From CAZTWC01 sp964617105 [NCBI: uncultured Myxococcia bacterium] (GTDB lineage: Bacteria > CAZTWC01): DNA of 11,191 bases. Numbering within the stretch: the first letter of the stretch is position 1; the number at the start of each line of letters is the position of its first letter. Shown here piece after piece: positions 1 through 6,872 of the stretch. Location of the stretch: positions 1 through 11,191 of the forward strand of contig CAZTWC010000103.1 in NCBI GenBank assembly GCA_964617105.1, given 5' to 3'. Under the pieces are notes generated by a model, which saw nothing but the letters and a program-made list of their open reading frames with translations, was not told the DNA's origin and did no database searches. The translations under genes were made by a program, and so were the position numbers.

Positions 1-1549
1 CCAACTCCAGTGCAGATTGCAGGTGAATAGGGTTGTGTTGCAAACTCTTTTGAAAATATAATTGGGCGTTTTTAAAATCTTTGTTTCCGAGTTTAAAAAG
101 ACCCATCAGGTGGTAGGCTTTATTTAGTAATTTACCCTGGTCAATTAATTTATTCAGATACCTGGTCATGGCTTTTTCATTTTTCTGGATATTTAAAACG
201 TAGGCCAACAGATAAACTGATTCATAATGTTCAGGGTGGGTAGTTAATAGTTTAGTGAGCAGACCCTGGGCCTGTGGATATTTGTTTTTTGCGATTAGAA
301 TTCCTGCTTTGGCAACCAAAAACTCTGGATGTCTTTTGGCTTCCTGGGGGATATTTTCAATCAAGGTTTGGTTTTTGCTCAACAATATACTGCTCATACC
401 ATAGATTTTGCTCAGGTAGTTATTGGTCTGGATTAAGAGTATTTGGGCAGCCACGTCTTCGCTGTCTTTCTGGAAATGTTTTTTAAATACCTGGGCGGCT
501 TTCATATAGCCAAAATAGGTATCCATTTTAAAAAAATTATATCCCGGTTTTTTCTCTAATTGGGACTGCGATAGAGATTTCAGGTTGACGTTACCTCCGC
601 TAACAAACAGGGATAACACTACTACTCCTGTTATCAACACAATCAGTAGAGCGGCAGCCATTATTGTTTTTTTGGTTCCCAGGGCAGATAATTTTACCGA
701 TATTGATTGGGCTGTTCCCAGTTTTTCCACCGCCTGTTTGGATAACCTTATTTTTTGCTCTGAATCCTCTGTCTCCACCATCCTGGTTTTTTCATCATCC
801 GGTTTCTGAACCATTTCCGCCGGGTCCTGATTTATGACTGGCACCACTTTGGTTAAGAGATCCTGATCATTTTTATCCTCTTTTGGGCGTAATTCTTTAA
901 TTATTTCGTTAAATTGGGGGATTGAATCTATGGGTTCCCAATTTTCACCATCCTCTGAAATTGATTCTTTGCCGTCAAATTCTCCTTCTGAAAGCAAACG
1001 GGCAATTTGTAAGGAATTGATTGGCCCTGTTTTTTGGTTGAGGTTTGTTAACACATAGTAGTTCTCCTGGGTCAGCACCCTGGTAACGGTTTCATTCCGA
1101 TCATGCTGTGGAGATGGCTGATGATCCAGGTGTCCGGCTCCAATATCATCATCTTCTTCCAACTCTAGTTTGAAAGATTCATCGAAAATAGCCTCCTCAA
1201 GAGAAGTGGCATTGGTGCTGATTTTTTCCGTAGAGGCGATTTTTGTGACATCATCGTCCTCTTGGTTGGTAAGGGGAGTGGAAGTAGGGGGCTTTTCTTT
1301 ACCTTTTTGGTCCAATAGATCCAACTCCAGGTCGAAATCTAAATCCTTATCTTGATCTTGCGGAGTTTCCTCCGGCGCCATAAAAAAAGCACCTGATTCA
1401 GAGTCACCCAAGTCGTCTTGCCCATCGTCCTCGCCGTAAGAGTAAAAGGAGTATTCGCACTGTGGACAGGAGATCACCACCCCTTCATCCGCTATATTTT
1501 TTCCTTGCACTTCAAATTGGTGATTACATTTTTCGCATTTAAATTTCAT
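1..1549 (-). CDS. Zinc-ribbon / GYF-like / single-TM / TPR protein (3' end cut by window edge)
   Basis: The reading frame is open from the ATG at 1549 to the left edge (about 516 residues visible), so the C-terminus is missing. Residues 1-35 form an MJ0042-type zinc ribbon with C5-x2-C8 and C28-x2-C31. Residues about 40-160 are a linker rich in Asp, Glu, Ser and Thr. Residues about 164-215 resemble a GYF_2 domain (YYVL, then KTGPINSLQIARLL and WEPI). Lys-rich residues just before about 295-316 precede a single hydrophobic helix, which suggests the N-terminus is in the cytoplasm. From about residue 340 onward the helices look like TPRs (for example AQLYFQKSLQHNPIHLQSAL at the edge) and would lie in the periplasm. 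A GGGAG ribosome site precedes the start. The gene follows the CoA-binding gene by 20 bases, so they are probably cotranscribed. The zinc ribbon-GYF-TM order resembles Myxococcus GltJ (AgmX), but TPRs replace the TonB-like tail. The precise function is unknown. The domain calls are by eye; the zinc ribbon is the firmest. Confidence 0.85.
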   Translation of the reverse strand, partial: MKFKCEKCNHQFEVQGKNIADEGVVISCPQCEYSFYSYGEDDGQDDLGDSESGAFFMAPEETPQDQDKDLDFDLELDLLDQKGKEKPPTSTPLTNQEDDDVTKIASTEKISTNATSLEEAIFDESFKLELEEDDDIGAGHLDHQPSPQHDRNETVTRVLTQENYYVLTNLNQKTGPINSLQIARLLSEGEFDGKESISEDGENWEPIDSIPQFNEIIKELRPKEDKNDQDLLTKVVPVINQDPAEMVQKPDDEKTRMVETEDSEQKIRLSKQAVEKLGTAQSISVKLSALGTKKTIMAAALLIVLITGVVVLSLFVSGGNVNLKSLSQSQLEKKPGYNFFKMDTYFGYMKAAQVFKKHFQKDSEDVAAQILLIQTNNYLSKIYGMSSILLSKNQTLIENIPQEAKRHPEFLVAKAGILIAKNKYPQAQGLLTKLLTTHPEHYESVYLLAYVLNIQKNEKAMTRYLNKLIDQGKLLNKAYHLMGLFKLGNKDFKNAQLYFQKSLQHNPIHLQSALEL

Positions 1550-1569
1550 CAGAATAACTCCCTGCTGGG

Positions 1570-2001
1570 TTACATTTTTTCATGCTCTTTTTTTATACAT
1601 TTGTTCATTATCACTTTGAGCCCCGCATCCCTGGCTTTTGCTGCCGCTTCATTATGGGCCAGTCCCAGTTGCATCCAGACAACTTTGGCGCCTTTGGCTA
1701 CAGCTTCATCAACAATGGGCGGAATAAATTCCGGTTTGCGAAAAATTACCACCACATCAGGGGCTTCTGGGACTTGCTCCAGATTTTGGTAACATTTTTC
1801 TCCCAGAACCTCCTGGTAGATAGGATTTATTGGAATGATTTTATAACCATTCTGTAGTAAATATTGGGCAACTTTGTAACTATCTCTCACCGGTTTAGTG
1901 GAGATACCGATTATGGCGATATTTTTTATGGCTTTTAGAATATCGAATATCTCTTGAGTGGTGGGATTGCTATCGGGCATCTGGCAGTTATTTTCAGTCA
2001 T
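1570..2001 (-). CDS. CoA-binding domain protein (YccU-like)
   Basis: This is a 143-residue stand-alone Rossmann-type CoA-binding protein (CoA_binding_2 / YccU family), which is a typical length for the family. Visible family signatures are IAIIGISTKPVRDSYKVAQYL at residues 28-48 (dinucleotide-type loop plus the P-x-R-x-S motif), IIPINP at 55-60 with LGEKCYQNL following, VVIFRKPE at 84-91, WMQLG at 109-113 and the C-terminal MNKCIKKEH, where most relatives have MDRCIKxEH. The ATG at 2001 is preceded by a strong GGGAGG ribosome site (2007-2012) at 5-base spacing. Family members bind CoA or acyl-CoA in structures, but their cellular role is poorly defined. The gene is first in a minus-strand pair with the zinc-ribbon/TPR gene. 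The family call is firm; no specific substrate can be given. Confidence 0.92.
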   Translation of the reverse strand: MTENNCQMPDSNPTTQEIFDILKAIKNIAIIGISTKPVRDSYKVAQYLLQNGYKIIPINPIYQEVLGEKCYQNLEQVPEAPDVVVIFRKPEFIPPIVDEAVAKGAKVVWMQLGLAHNEAAAKARDAGLKVIMNKCIKKEHEKM

Positions 2002-2039
2002 TAGATCCTCCCAAAGTAATATATAAATAATATTCAGGG

Positions 2040-2069
2040 TTGAAACCGATGGTGGATTTGTAGTATAAA
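2040..2069 (+). promoter_or_regulatory. Candidate sigma70 promoter for the HD-domain gene
   Basis: TTGAAA (2040-2045) is followed after 18 bases by TATAAA (2064-2069). This would give a leader of about 65 bases before the ATG at 2142. It lies in the 140-base AT-rich divergent spacer between the CoA-binding gene and the HD gene. No equally good promoter was seen for the minus-strand direction. The call rests on motif matching only. Confidence 0.4.
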
Positions 2070-2141
2070 TTTTAAAATATTTTAATCGTTATATGAAAAA
2101 TAGGCAAATTTTATTGTTAAAATTTAGCGAATGAGGAAAAA

Positions 2142-2687
2142 ATGGACAGAGAAGAAGCATTAAAATTAGTAAAAAGCAGATTAACTAACAAAAATTTGGT
2201 AAAACACTCTTTGGCGGTAGAAGCCTGCATGAATGAACTGGCCAAACATTTTGGTGAAGAAGGAGAGAAGTGGGGTCTGGCCGGTTTGTTGCATGATCTG
2301 GACTACGAAGAAACTGTGGATGATTTTGCCCGTCATGGATTTGTAACCACTGAGATCCTGGAGCCTTTGGGAGTTGATCCGGAAATCCTTTATGCTATTA
2401 AGGCTCATCCCCAGCATGTGCCAGCCAAAAGCCATATGGATACCTGTTTGGTAGCCGTGGATCCTGCTACCGGCCTAATTATCGCCTCCGCCCTGATGCA
2501 TCCCAGTAAAAATTTGACCCAGGTTGACATGAAGTTTTTGCTGAAGCGTTTTAAAGAGAAACGTTTTGCCGCCGGGGCCAATCGGGAGCAAATACTTTTT
2601 TGCCAGAACGTAGATCTAGATAAAGAACAATTTTTGCAGATTTGTCTGGAGGCGATGCAAAAGATAGCGGATCAGTTAGGATTGTAG
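2142..2687 (+). CDS. HD-domain phosphohydrolase-like protein
   Basis: This 181-residue soluble protein belongs to the HD (HDIG-type) metal-dependent hydrolase superfamily. The metal-binding set is visible in the usual order: H22 in VKHSLAV, H51-D52 in GLLHDLDYE, H89 in AIKAHP and D107 in VAVDPATGL. A further His (H65) lies in the helix after the HD pair. The pattern matches a family of small single-domain HD proteins of unknown substrate; by superfamily precedent they could act on nucleotides or other phosphate esters. The start is the ATG at 2142, with an AGGA ribosome site in TGAGGAAAAA just upstream. The gene is monocistronic: it diverges from the CoA-binding gene and converges on the PduS/RnfC-like gene with only 19 bases between stop codons. 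The HD fold and metal site are firm. The substrate is not known. Confidence 0.9.
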   Translation: MDREEALKLVKSRLTNKNLVKHSLAVEACMNELAKHFGEEGEKWGLAGLLHDLDYEETVDDFARHGFVTTEILEPLGVDPEILYAIKAHPQHVPAKSHMDTCLVAVDPATGLIIASALMHPSKNLTQVDMKFLLKRFKEKRFAAGANREQILFCQNVDLDKEQFLQICLEAMQKIADQLGL

Positions 2688-2702
2688 AGGAATTTTTGAG
2701 CG

Positions 2703-2715
2703 GGCCCTAAGGGCC
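2703..2715. terminator. Short GC hairpin between convergent genes
   Basis: GGCCC, a TAA loop and GGGCC form a perfect 5-bp GC stem. The hairpin overlaps the stop codon of the minus-strand flavoprotein gene (2707-2709) and lies 15 bases past the stop of the HD gene. Because it is symmetrical it could end transcription from both sides. No proper U-tract follows on either strand, so intrinsic termination would be weak. It is a candidate only. Confidence 0.35.
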
Positions 2716-4086
2716 AGGTTTAATGAAAATTACGGCCTGCTCCACTCTTTCCACGGATCCGTCCAATGGAGCATGGATATTGGCGCCCAACTGCCCTTTG
2801 GCTATTTGGGCGATTAGTTGACCAGCCTGCACTCTCTGGCCCGGTTTGACCAGCGGGAGAGCCGGGGCGCCCAGGTGCTGTTTTAGTTTTATTCCTAATT
2901 GCGGTGCCACCATGGGGTGTTCTATTGTTGCCAATTTTTGGTCATATTTTTTCACTCCCACCCGCCGGGTCATATTGGCAGCATCTACTTTGCGAGGTTC
3001 TTTAACTGGATGGACATCCCGGGGAGCCTGGCGAAGGGGATTATTTATTTTATGGTCAGACAAACTTTGGCGCAGGTGTTGAAACAAGGCTCTGGGAGAC
3101 AAGCCGCAGGGGCAGGCGTAGAATTCACATACACCGCAAAAGCAGCATAAAAAAGATGCCAGAATCGCCTGATCATGGTCATCTCTTTCGTATGCCATGG
3201 CCCTCATAACTGTGTGAGGTTCTATCCGGTGCCCTAGCAAAAAACGGGGACAAAGATCGGTACACAGTCGGCAGCCATCACAACTGGACCGGGCCCGTTT
3301 CAGTTGATCCACCGGACTCAATCGCTTTATTTTAACGGCATGGTGCTCTTCGGGTAGGACAATTACCCCGCTGGTGGTTTTACTTACATAGTCTTCTCTG
3401 CCGTCCTGGCCGGCTATCTGCCCCATCACCGGCCCGCCGTTCAGAGCAGTCCAGTTTTCCTTTTTACTGCCGCCGCACAGAGAAATCAGGTGGCTGAAAG
3501 GGGTGCCTAAAGGAGTGTTTATGATAGCCGGTTTCTCCACTTCACCGTGAACAGTTACCAATTTATGAGTTACCGGTTTATCTTTAAGAGCATCAGCCAC
3601 TTGAGAGAGGGTGGTGACATTTTGAACCAATACGCCAACATCCAGGGGAATACCGCCCTCGGGAACGATTTTTTGGCAGGCCTCATACACTAATATCTGT
3701 TCATCGCCGGCCGGATAGTAGTTGCCAACTTTTAGGATTGACAGTTGCGGATGTCCACAAATTGCCTGGTTTAAGGCCTCCCCCGCTCTCTGATAGTAAT
3801 CTTTGATAGCGATAATTCCTTTTTGAGCTCCAGATGCCACCATTACCGCTGCCAGGCCAATCACCACATCTTTGGCCCGTTGTTCCATCAAGAGTCGATC
3901 ACTGCTAAGCAAGGGTTCGCATTCGGTGCCGTTAGCAATCACCAGGTCAACCAGGCTGTTTATCTTGACATGAGTGGGAAATCCGGCTCCGCCAGCCCCC
4001 ACTATTCCAGCCGCTTTTACCTTTTCTACCAGGGTTTTTCTAACCTGGGCGCGGTTAATTCCGCTTTGCCCAAAAGTGTTATCCAA
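2707..4086 (-). CDS. PduS/RnfC-like flavin and 4Fe-4S electron-transfer protein
   Basis: This 459-residue soluble oxidoreductase subunit is of the RnfC/PduS family, related to NuoF of complex I. Residues 29-41 carry the flavin/NADH-site signature VGAGGAGFPTHVK, followed by NGTECEPLL. A SLBB-like region covers about residues 175-220. Two 4Fe-4S motifs follow: C269-x2-C272-x2-C275-x3-C279-P, and C314-x2-C317-x2-C320-x4-C325-P. The C-terminus (about 390-459) is a lipoyl-like barrel (LVKPGQRVQAGQLIAQI, then IHAPLDGSV). Such proteins pass electrons from NADH through FMN to iron-sulfur partners. PduS itself is a cobalamin reductase, but no pdu, cobalamin or other rnf genes are present here, so the partner is unknown. 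The start is taken as TTG at 4084-4086, with an AGGA ribosome site 8 bases upstream; no in-frame ATG occurs before the flavin motif. The gene is divergent from the glgC pair. The family is sure; the PduS-like rather than Rnf-complex role is inferred from length and Cys layout. Confidence 0.9.
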   Translation of the reverse strand: MDNTFGQSGINRAQVRKTLVEKVKAAGIVGAGGAGFPTHVKINSLVDLVIANGTECEPLLSSDRLLMEQRAKDVVIGLAAVMVASGAQKGIIAIKDYYQRAGEALNQAICGHPQLSILKVGNYYPAGDEQILVYEACQKIVPEGGIPLDVGVLVQNVTTLSQVADALKDKPVTHKLVTVHGEVEKPAIINTPLGTPFSHLISLCGGSKKENWTALNGGPVMGQIAGQDGREDYVSKTTSGVIVLPEEHHAVKIKRLSPVDQLKRARSSCDGCRLCTDLCPRFLLGHRIEPHTVMRAMAYERDDHDQAILASFLCCFCGVCEFYACPCGLSPRALFQHLRQSLSDHKINNPLRQAPRDVHPVKEPRKVDAANMTRRVGVKKYDQKLATIEHPMVAPQLGIKLKQHLGAPALPLVKPGQRVQAGQLIAQIAKGQLGANIHAPLDGSVERVEQAVIFIKPGP

Positions 4087-4102
4087 GAGTTTTTCCTATA
4101 AA

Positions 4103-4116
4103 GTTAGATGTTAGAT
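4103..4116 (-). repeat. Tandem heptamer element, copy 1 (upstream of flavoprotein gene)
   Basis: On the minus strand this reads ATCTAAC-ATCTAAC, a perfect double heptamer, 16 bases upstream of the TTG start at 4086. A near copy lies in inverted orientation beside the other divergent gene at 4281-4294 (11 of 14 positions match). A shared operator for the two divergent transcripts is one reading; chance in AT-rich DNA is another. Confidence 0.45.
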
Positions 4117-4144
4117 AATAATGATATTAGCACCCTTTTTATAC

Positions 4145-4174
4145 CATATAGAATTTTTTTGTTCCACTAGACAA
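4145..4174 (-). promoter_or_regulatory. Candidate promoter for the PduS/RnfC-like gene
   Basis: Minus-strand TTGTCT (4174-4169), an 18-base spacer and TATATG (4150-4145) form a moderate sigma70-like match. It would place the transcript start near 4138 and give a leader of about 50 bases that includes the heptamer element. Both hexamers deviate from consensus, so the call is weak. Confidence 0.3.
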
Positions 4175-4193
4175 ATAATCGCCATCATAGTGC

Positions 4194-4240
4194 GCCGGAG
4201 CTATTCAATATCGGAGCGGCAGTGACTGCTCCAAACCGGC
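4194..4240. other. GC-richer nested inverted repeats in the divergent spacer
   Basis: The 229-base spacer is mostly AT-rich, but this segment is GC-rich and self-complementary. GCCGG (4194-4198) can pair with CCGGC (4236-4240), enclosing GGAGC (4213-4217) that pairs with GCTCC (4228-4232). A second GGAGC at 4197-4201 could pair with the same GCTCC, giving two mutually exclusive stems. It lies upstream of both predicted transcript starts, so a DNA site or a separate small transcript is as likely as a leader structure. No known riboswitch class was recognised. Confidence 0.35.
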
Positions 4241-4278
4241 TGTTAAGCGGATAAAAGACATCATTAATAATATATTCC

Positions 4279-4308
4279 TTGACTAACATCTAATATTATT
4301 CATAAAAT
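4279..4308 (+). promoter_or_regulatory. Promoter of the glgC pair, predicting a leaderless transcript
   Basis: TTGACT (4279-4284), an 18-base spacer and TAAAAT (4303-4308) each match 5 of 6 sigma70 consensus bases. The -10 box ends 7 bases before the ATG at 4316, so transcription should begin at or within a base or two of the start codon. That agrees with the lack of any Shine-Dalgarno sequence there. The second heptamer element overlaps the -35 box and spacer. Confidence 0.5.
4281..4294 (+). repeat. Tandem heptamer element, copy 2 (in the glgC-pair promoter)
   Basis: GACTAAC-ATCTAAT matches the minus-strand element at 4103-4116 in 11 of 14 positions, including an unbroken CTAACATCTAA core. 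It lies within the promoter of the glgC-like gene, between the -35 and -10 boxes, where a bound protein would be expected to interfere with transcription. The regulatory role is inferred. Confidence 0.4.
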
Positions 4309-4315
4309 AATAATT

Positions 4316-5581
4316 ATGGATAAATTATTAGCAATGATACTAGCAGGTGGTCGGGTGAAAGAATTAGCTGCCCTGACTGTTCATCGTCCCAAGGCGGCTT
4401 TGCCCTTTGGCGGCAACAACCGGTTCATTGATTTCCCTTTGACCAGTATTATGAAAGCCGGGATTAATCGGGTGGCAGTGCTCTCCCAGTACCGGCCCGC
4501 ATCTTTGATGGATCACATCGGAGTCGGCGAAGCCTGGAACCTGAATGGCCGTCGCCGGGGGATTAATATCCGACCTCCCTATATGGCTGCTGGCGGCAGT
4601 GACTGGTATAGGGGTACCGCTGATGCAGTGTACAAAAATATCAACTATATAAAGGATTACCGGCCAGAACAGGTGATGATCCTTTCTGGTGATCACATTC
4701 ACAATATCGATTTGACCCCCATCCTGCAATTTCATCGGGAAAAAGAGGCGCATCTCACCATTGTGGTAAAGGAGGTGGCCGCGGAAAGCGCCCATAAATT
4801 CGGCATAACTCTTATCGATAAAGATTCAAAAGTGGTCGAGTACCAGGAGAAACCTGATAAACCAGCCGGCAACCTGGCTTCTCTTACTATCTATATTTTT
4901 GAGCGAGAGGCGCTTATCTGGCATCTGATTAAAAATGCCCGCCTGGGAAAAACTTATCAACTTTACGACGAAATTGTTCCTGCCATGGTTTCAGAGGGCA
5001 AGGTTTTTGCCTATGTGTACCAGGGCTATTGGAACTATTCCCGCTCATTTAGCGATTATTTTCAGGCTCACCAGGATCTTTTGGGTGAAGATCCGGTTTT
5101 GAATATTAATGATTGGGGAGTCAGAACCAGCACTATAGACTGTCCAGGCGGCGATCCTGCTCCCAGTTATTTTTCCTCCTCTTCCAGGGTGTCAAATTCG
5201 GTTATCTCCCCGGGGTGCCAAATAGATGGCCAGGTGGAAAACTCTGTCCTCTCTCCGGGAGTAGTGGTAGAAAAGGGGGCCAGGGTGAAAGACTCGGTAA
5301 TAATGCACAATACCAGGATTTGTAAGGGGGCTTCTCTGCAGCGGGTCATTTGTGATAAAGATTGCCATATCGGAGCCAGGGGTCGCCTAGGTCAAGAGGG
5401 AGTACCCAGAGTTCATAAAGCAGCAGATATAACCGGCGACCTGGTGGTAATAGGCAAGGGGGTTAATATGCCGGAAGGGGTATCCATCCAACGGGGCGTG
5501 TTGGTTTATCCGGAGGTTGATTTGAGTGGTCAGACCAATCAGTGTTTGGAATGGGGAACAATATGGGGAAGTGAATCATGA
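4316..5581 (+). CDS. GlgC-like paralogue, probably a non-catalytic regulatory subunit
   Basis: This 421-residue protein aligns with glucose-1-phosphate adenylyltransferase (GlgC) throughout: an N-terminal nucleotidyltransferase domain (about 1-265) and a C-terminal left-handed beta-helix (about 288-405). Conserved parts include [10 protein letters not shown] (24-33), DWYRGTADA (96-104), SGDHI (124-128) and YQEKP (176-180). Two active-site features are lost. The GTR of the GGxGTRL loop is VKE (residues 14-16), removing the catalytic Arg. YWRDVG is YWNYSR (238-243), removing the second metal-binding Asp. This recalls modulatory subunits such as Bacillus GlgD and the plant large subunit. From memory, LAGGRVxEL-type paralogues are also annotated as GlgC in other bacteria, so the variant may be a conserved clade. 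The start is the first in-frame ATG, without a ribosome site. It overlaps the downstream glgC by 4 bases, so the products probably form a hetero-oligomer. Residual or altered activity cannot be excluded. Confidence 0.9.
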   Translation: MDKLLAMILAGGRVKELAALTVHRPKAALPFGGNNRFIDFPLTSIMKAGINRVAVLSQYRPASLMDHIGVGEAWNLNGRRRGINIRPPYMAAGGSDWYRGTADAVYKNINYIKDYRPEQVMILSGDHIHNIDLTPILQFHREKEAHLTIVVKEVAAESAHKFGITLIDKDSKVVEYQEKPDKPAGNLASLTIYIFEREALIWHLIKNARLGKTYQLYDEIVPAMVSEGKVFAYVYQGYWNYSRSFSDYFQAHQDLLGEDPVLNINDWGVRTSTIDCPGGDPAPSYFSSSSRVSNSVISPGCQIDGQVENSVLSPGVVVEKGARVKDSVIMHNTRICKGASLQRVICDKDCHIGARGRLGQEGVPRVHKAADITGDLVVIGKGVNMPEGVSIQRGVLVYPEVDLSGQTNQCLEWGTIWGSES

Positions 5582-6861
5582 ATACCAAAAAGATTTTGGC
5601 CATGCTGCTAGCCGGCGGAGCCGGCACTCGTCTCAATATCCTCTCCGAAACCCGGGCTAAACCAGCGGTTCCCTTTGGCGGGATATACCGGATTATCGAT
5701 TTTACTCTGAGCAATATTTTACACGCCGGACTGGGCAATGTGGGCGTTTTGACTCAATATCGCCCTCTGTCGCTGATGGAACATATCGGTAGCGGCTCAT
5801 CCTGGGATTTTATCGGATTAGATCGCAGTATCAGGATATTACCGCCTCAAACTGGTAAAAACAAATCGGATTGGTACAAAGGGACAGCCGATGCCTGTTA
5901 TTTAAATTTGGGCTATATGGATCGTTTCCAGCCAGAACAGGTATTGATTCTCTCTGGTGATCATATCTACAAAATGGATTACCAGGAGATGATTAATTTC
6001 CATTGTCAAAAGGGGGCCGATGTTACTATAGCCACTCTGGTTGTCCCCTGGGAAGAGGCCAGCCGTTTTGGATTGGTCATGGTAGATGATGATCAGCGAG
6101 TGGTGGAGTTTCAGGAAAAACCTGACCAACCGGGCAGCAACTTGGCTTCCATGGGTATTTATGTGTTTGAGTATTCGGTTTTACGTCAGCAACTCCTGGA
6201 TGTGGTTGGGGGGATGAAAAAATACGATTTTGGTCAAGATATACTTCCCCACATGCTGTCAGGAGGTAAAAAGATGTATGCCTATCCTTTCAAAGGATAT
6301 TGGCGTGACGTGGGCACTATCAAATCATTCTGGGATGCTCAACAGGAATTATTAAATCCGGATAGCCCTTTTGATCTCTCCAGGTGGCAGGTATATACTA
6401 ATCCAGAGGACAGAAATCTCAGTGAAAGAGGAGCCTCCAGGCTGGGAAAGCATGCCCTGGTTCTCAATAGTTACGTCAGCAAAGGCTGTGTAGTAAAGGG
6501 AAAAGTAGTAAACTCCATACTCTCTCCCGGCGTGTTGGTGGAGAAAAACAGCATTGTGCAAAATTCGATTTTAATGCATGACTGTCAGATAGAGGAGAAT
6601 TGTTTTATCGACTTTACCATTATGGATAAAGACGTAAAGGTAGGAAGTGGCGCTAGCATAGGGACTGGCGAAGAGAGCCAGGTAAACATAAAGTTTCCCA
6701 GCCATCTCAACAGCGGTATAACCCTGGTAGGAAAAGGTGCTAATATCCCCTCTGGAACCGTGATAGGAAAAAATTGTCTCCTTTTTCCTGGGGTTAAAGG
6801 TAAGTTGTTTGCCAAAAAAGAGGTCGGGTCAGGAGAGGTAGTGGGAGCGGTGGAAGATTAG
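5578..6861 (+). CDS. glgC: Glucose-1-phosphate adenylyltransferase (ADP-glucose pyrophosphorylase)
   Basis: This enzyme makes ADP-glucose from ATP and glucose-1-phosphate, the committed step of bacterial glycogen synthesis in the cytoplasm. All signatures are intact in 427 residues: LAGGAGTRL (11-19, catalytic R18), [10 protein letters not shown] (26-35, K28), DWYKGTADA (98-106), [10 protein letters not shown] (126-135, metal-binding D128), EFQEKP (177-182, E180-K181) and YWRDVGT (241-247, D244). A left-handed beta-helix follows at about 290-405. Length is normal for GlgC. The ATG overlaps the upstream stop codon (ATGA at 5578-5581), and GGGGAAG just upstream serves as the ribosome site, so translation is coupled to the paralogue. 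No glycogen synthase, branching enzyme or phosphorylase gene is in the window. ADP-glucose specificity is inferred from the family. The stop lies 11 bases from the convergent receptor-like gene. Confidence 0.95.
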   Translation: MNTKKILAMLLAGGAGTRLNILSETRAKPAVPFGGIYRIIDFTLSNILHAGLGNVGVLTQYRPLSLMEHIGSGSSWDFIGLDRSIRILPPQTGKNKSDWYKGTADACYLNLGYMDRFQPEQVLILSGDHIYKMDYQEMINFHCQKGADVTIATLVVPWEEASRFGLVMVDDDQRVVEFQEKPDQPGSNLASMGIYVFEYSVLRQQLLDVVGGMKKYDFGQDILPHMLSGGKKMYAYPFKGYWRDVGTIKSFWDAQQELLNPDSPFDLSRWQVYTNPEDRNLSERGASRLGKHALVLNSYVSKGCVVKGKVVNSILSPGVLVEKNSIVQNSILMHDCQIEENCFIDFTIMDKDVKVGSGASIGTGEESQVNIKFPSHLNSGITLVGKGANIPSGTVIGKNCLLFPGVKGKLFAKKEVGSGEVVGAVED

Positions 6862-6872
6862 TTAAGGGCTCC

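Noticed and set aside
1-1330. Direct repeat CCAACTCCAG at 1-10 and 1321-1330
   Set aside because: Both copies are in the same coding frame and encode the common Leu-Glu-Leu type string; a 10-base match is expected from codon use.
1418-1857. Plus-strand open frames opposite the zinc-ribbon and CoA-binding genes
   Set aside because: They are antisense to genes with clear zinc-ribbon and CoA-binding signatures and good ribosome sites, and show no protein-like composition.
4191-4250. Cobalamin or other known riboswitch near the PduS-like gene
   Set aside because: Apart from a stray TCACTGCC on the minus strand, none of the conserved B12-box elements are present, and the segment lies upstream of the predicted transcript start.
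4316-5581. The GlgC-like paralogue as a pseudogene
   Set aside because: The frame is intact, full length and translationally coupled to glgC, and most of the fold motifs are kept; loss of a few active-site residues fits a regulatory subunit better.
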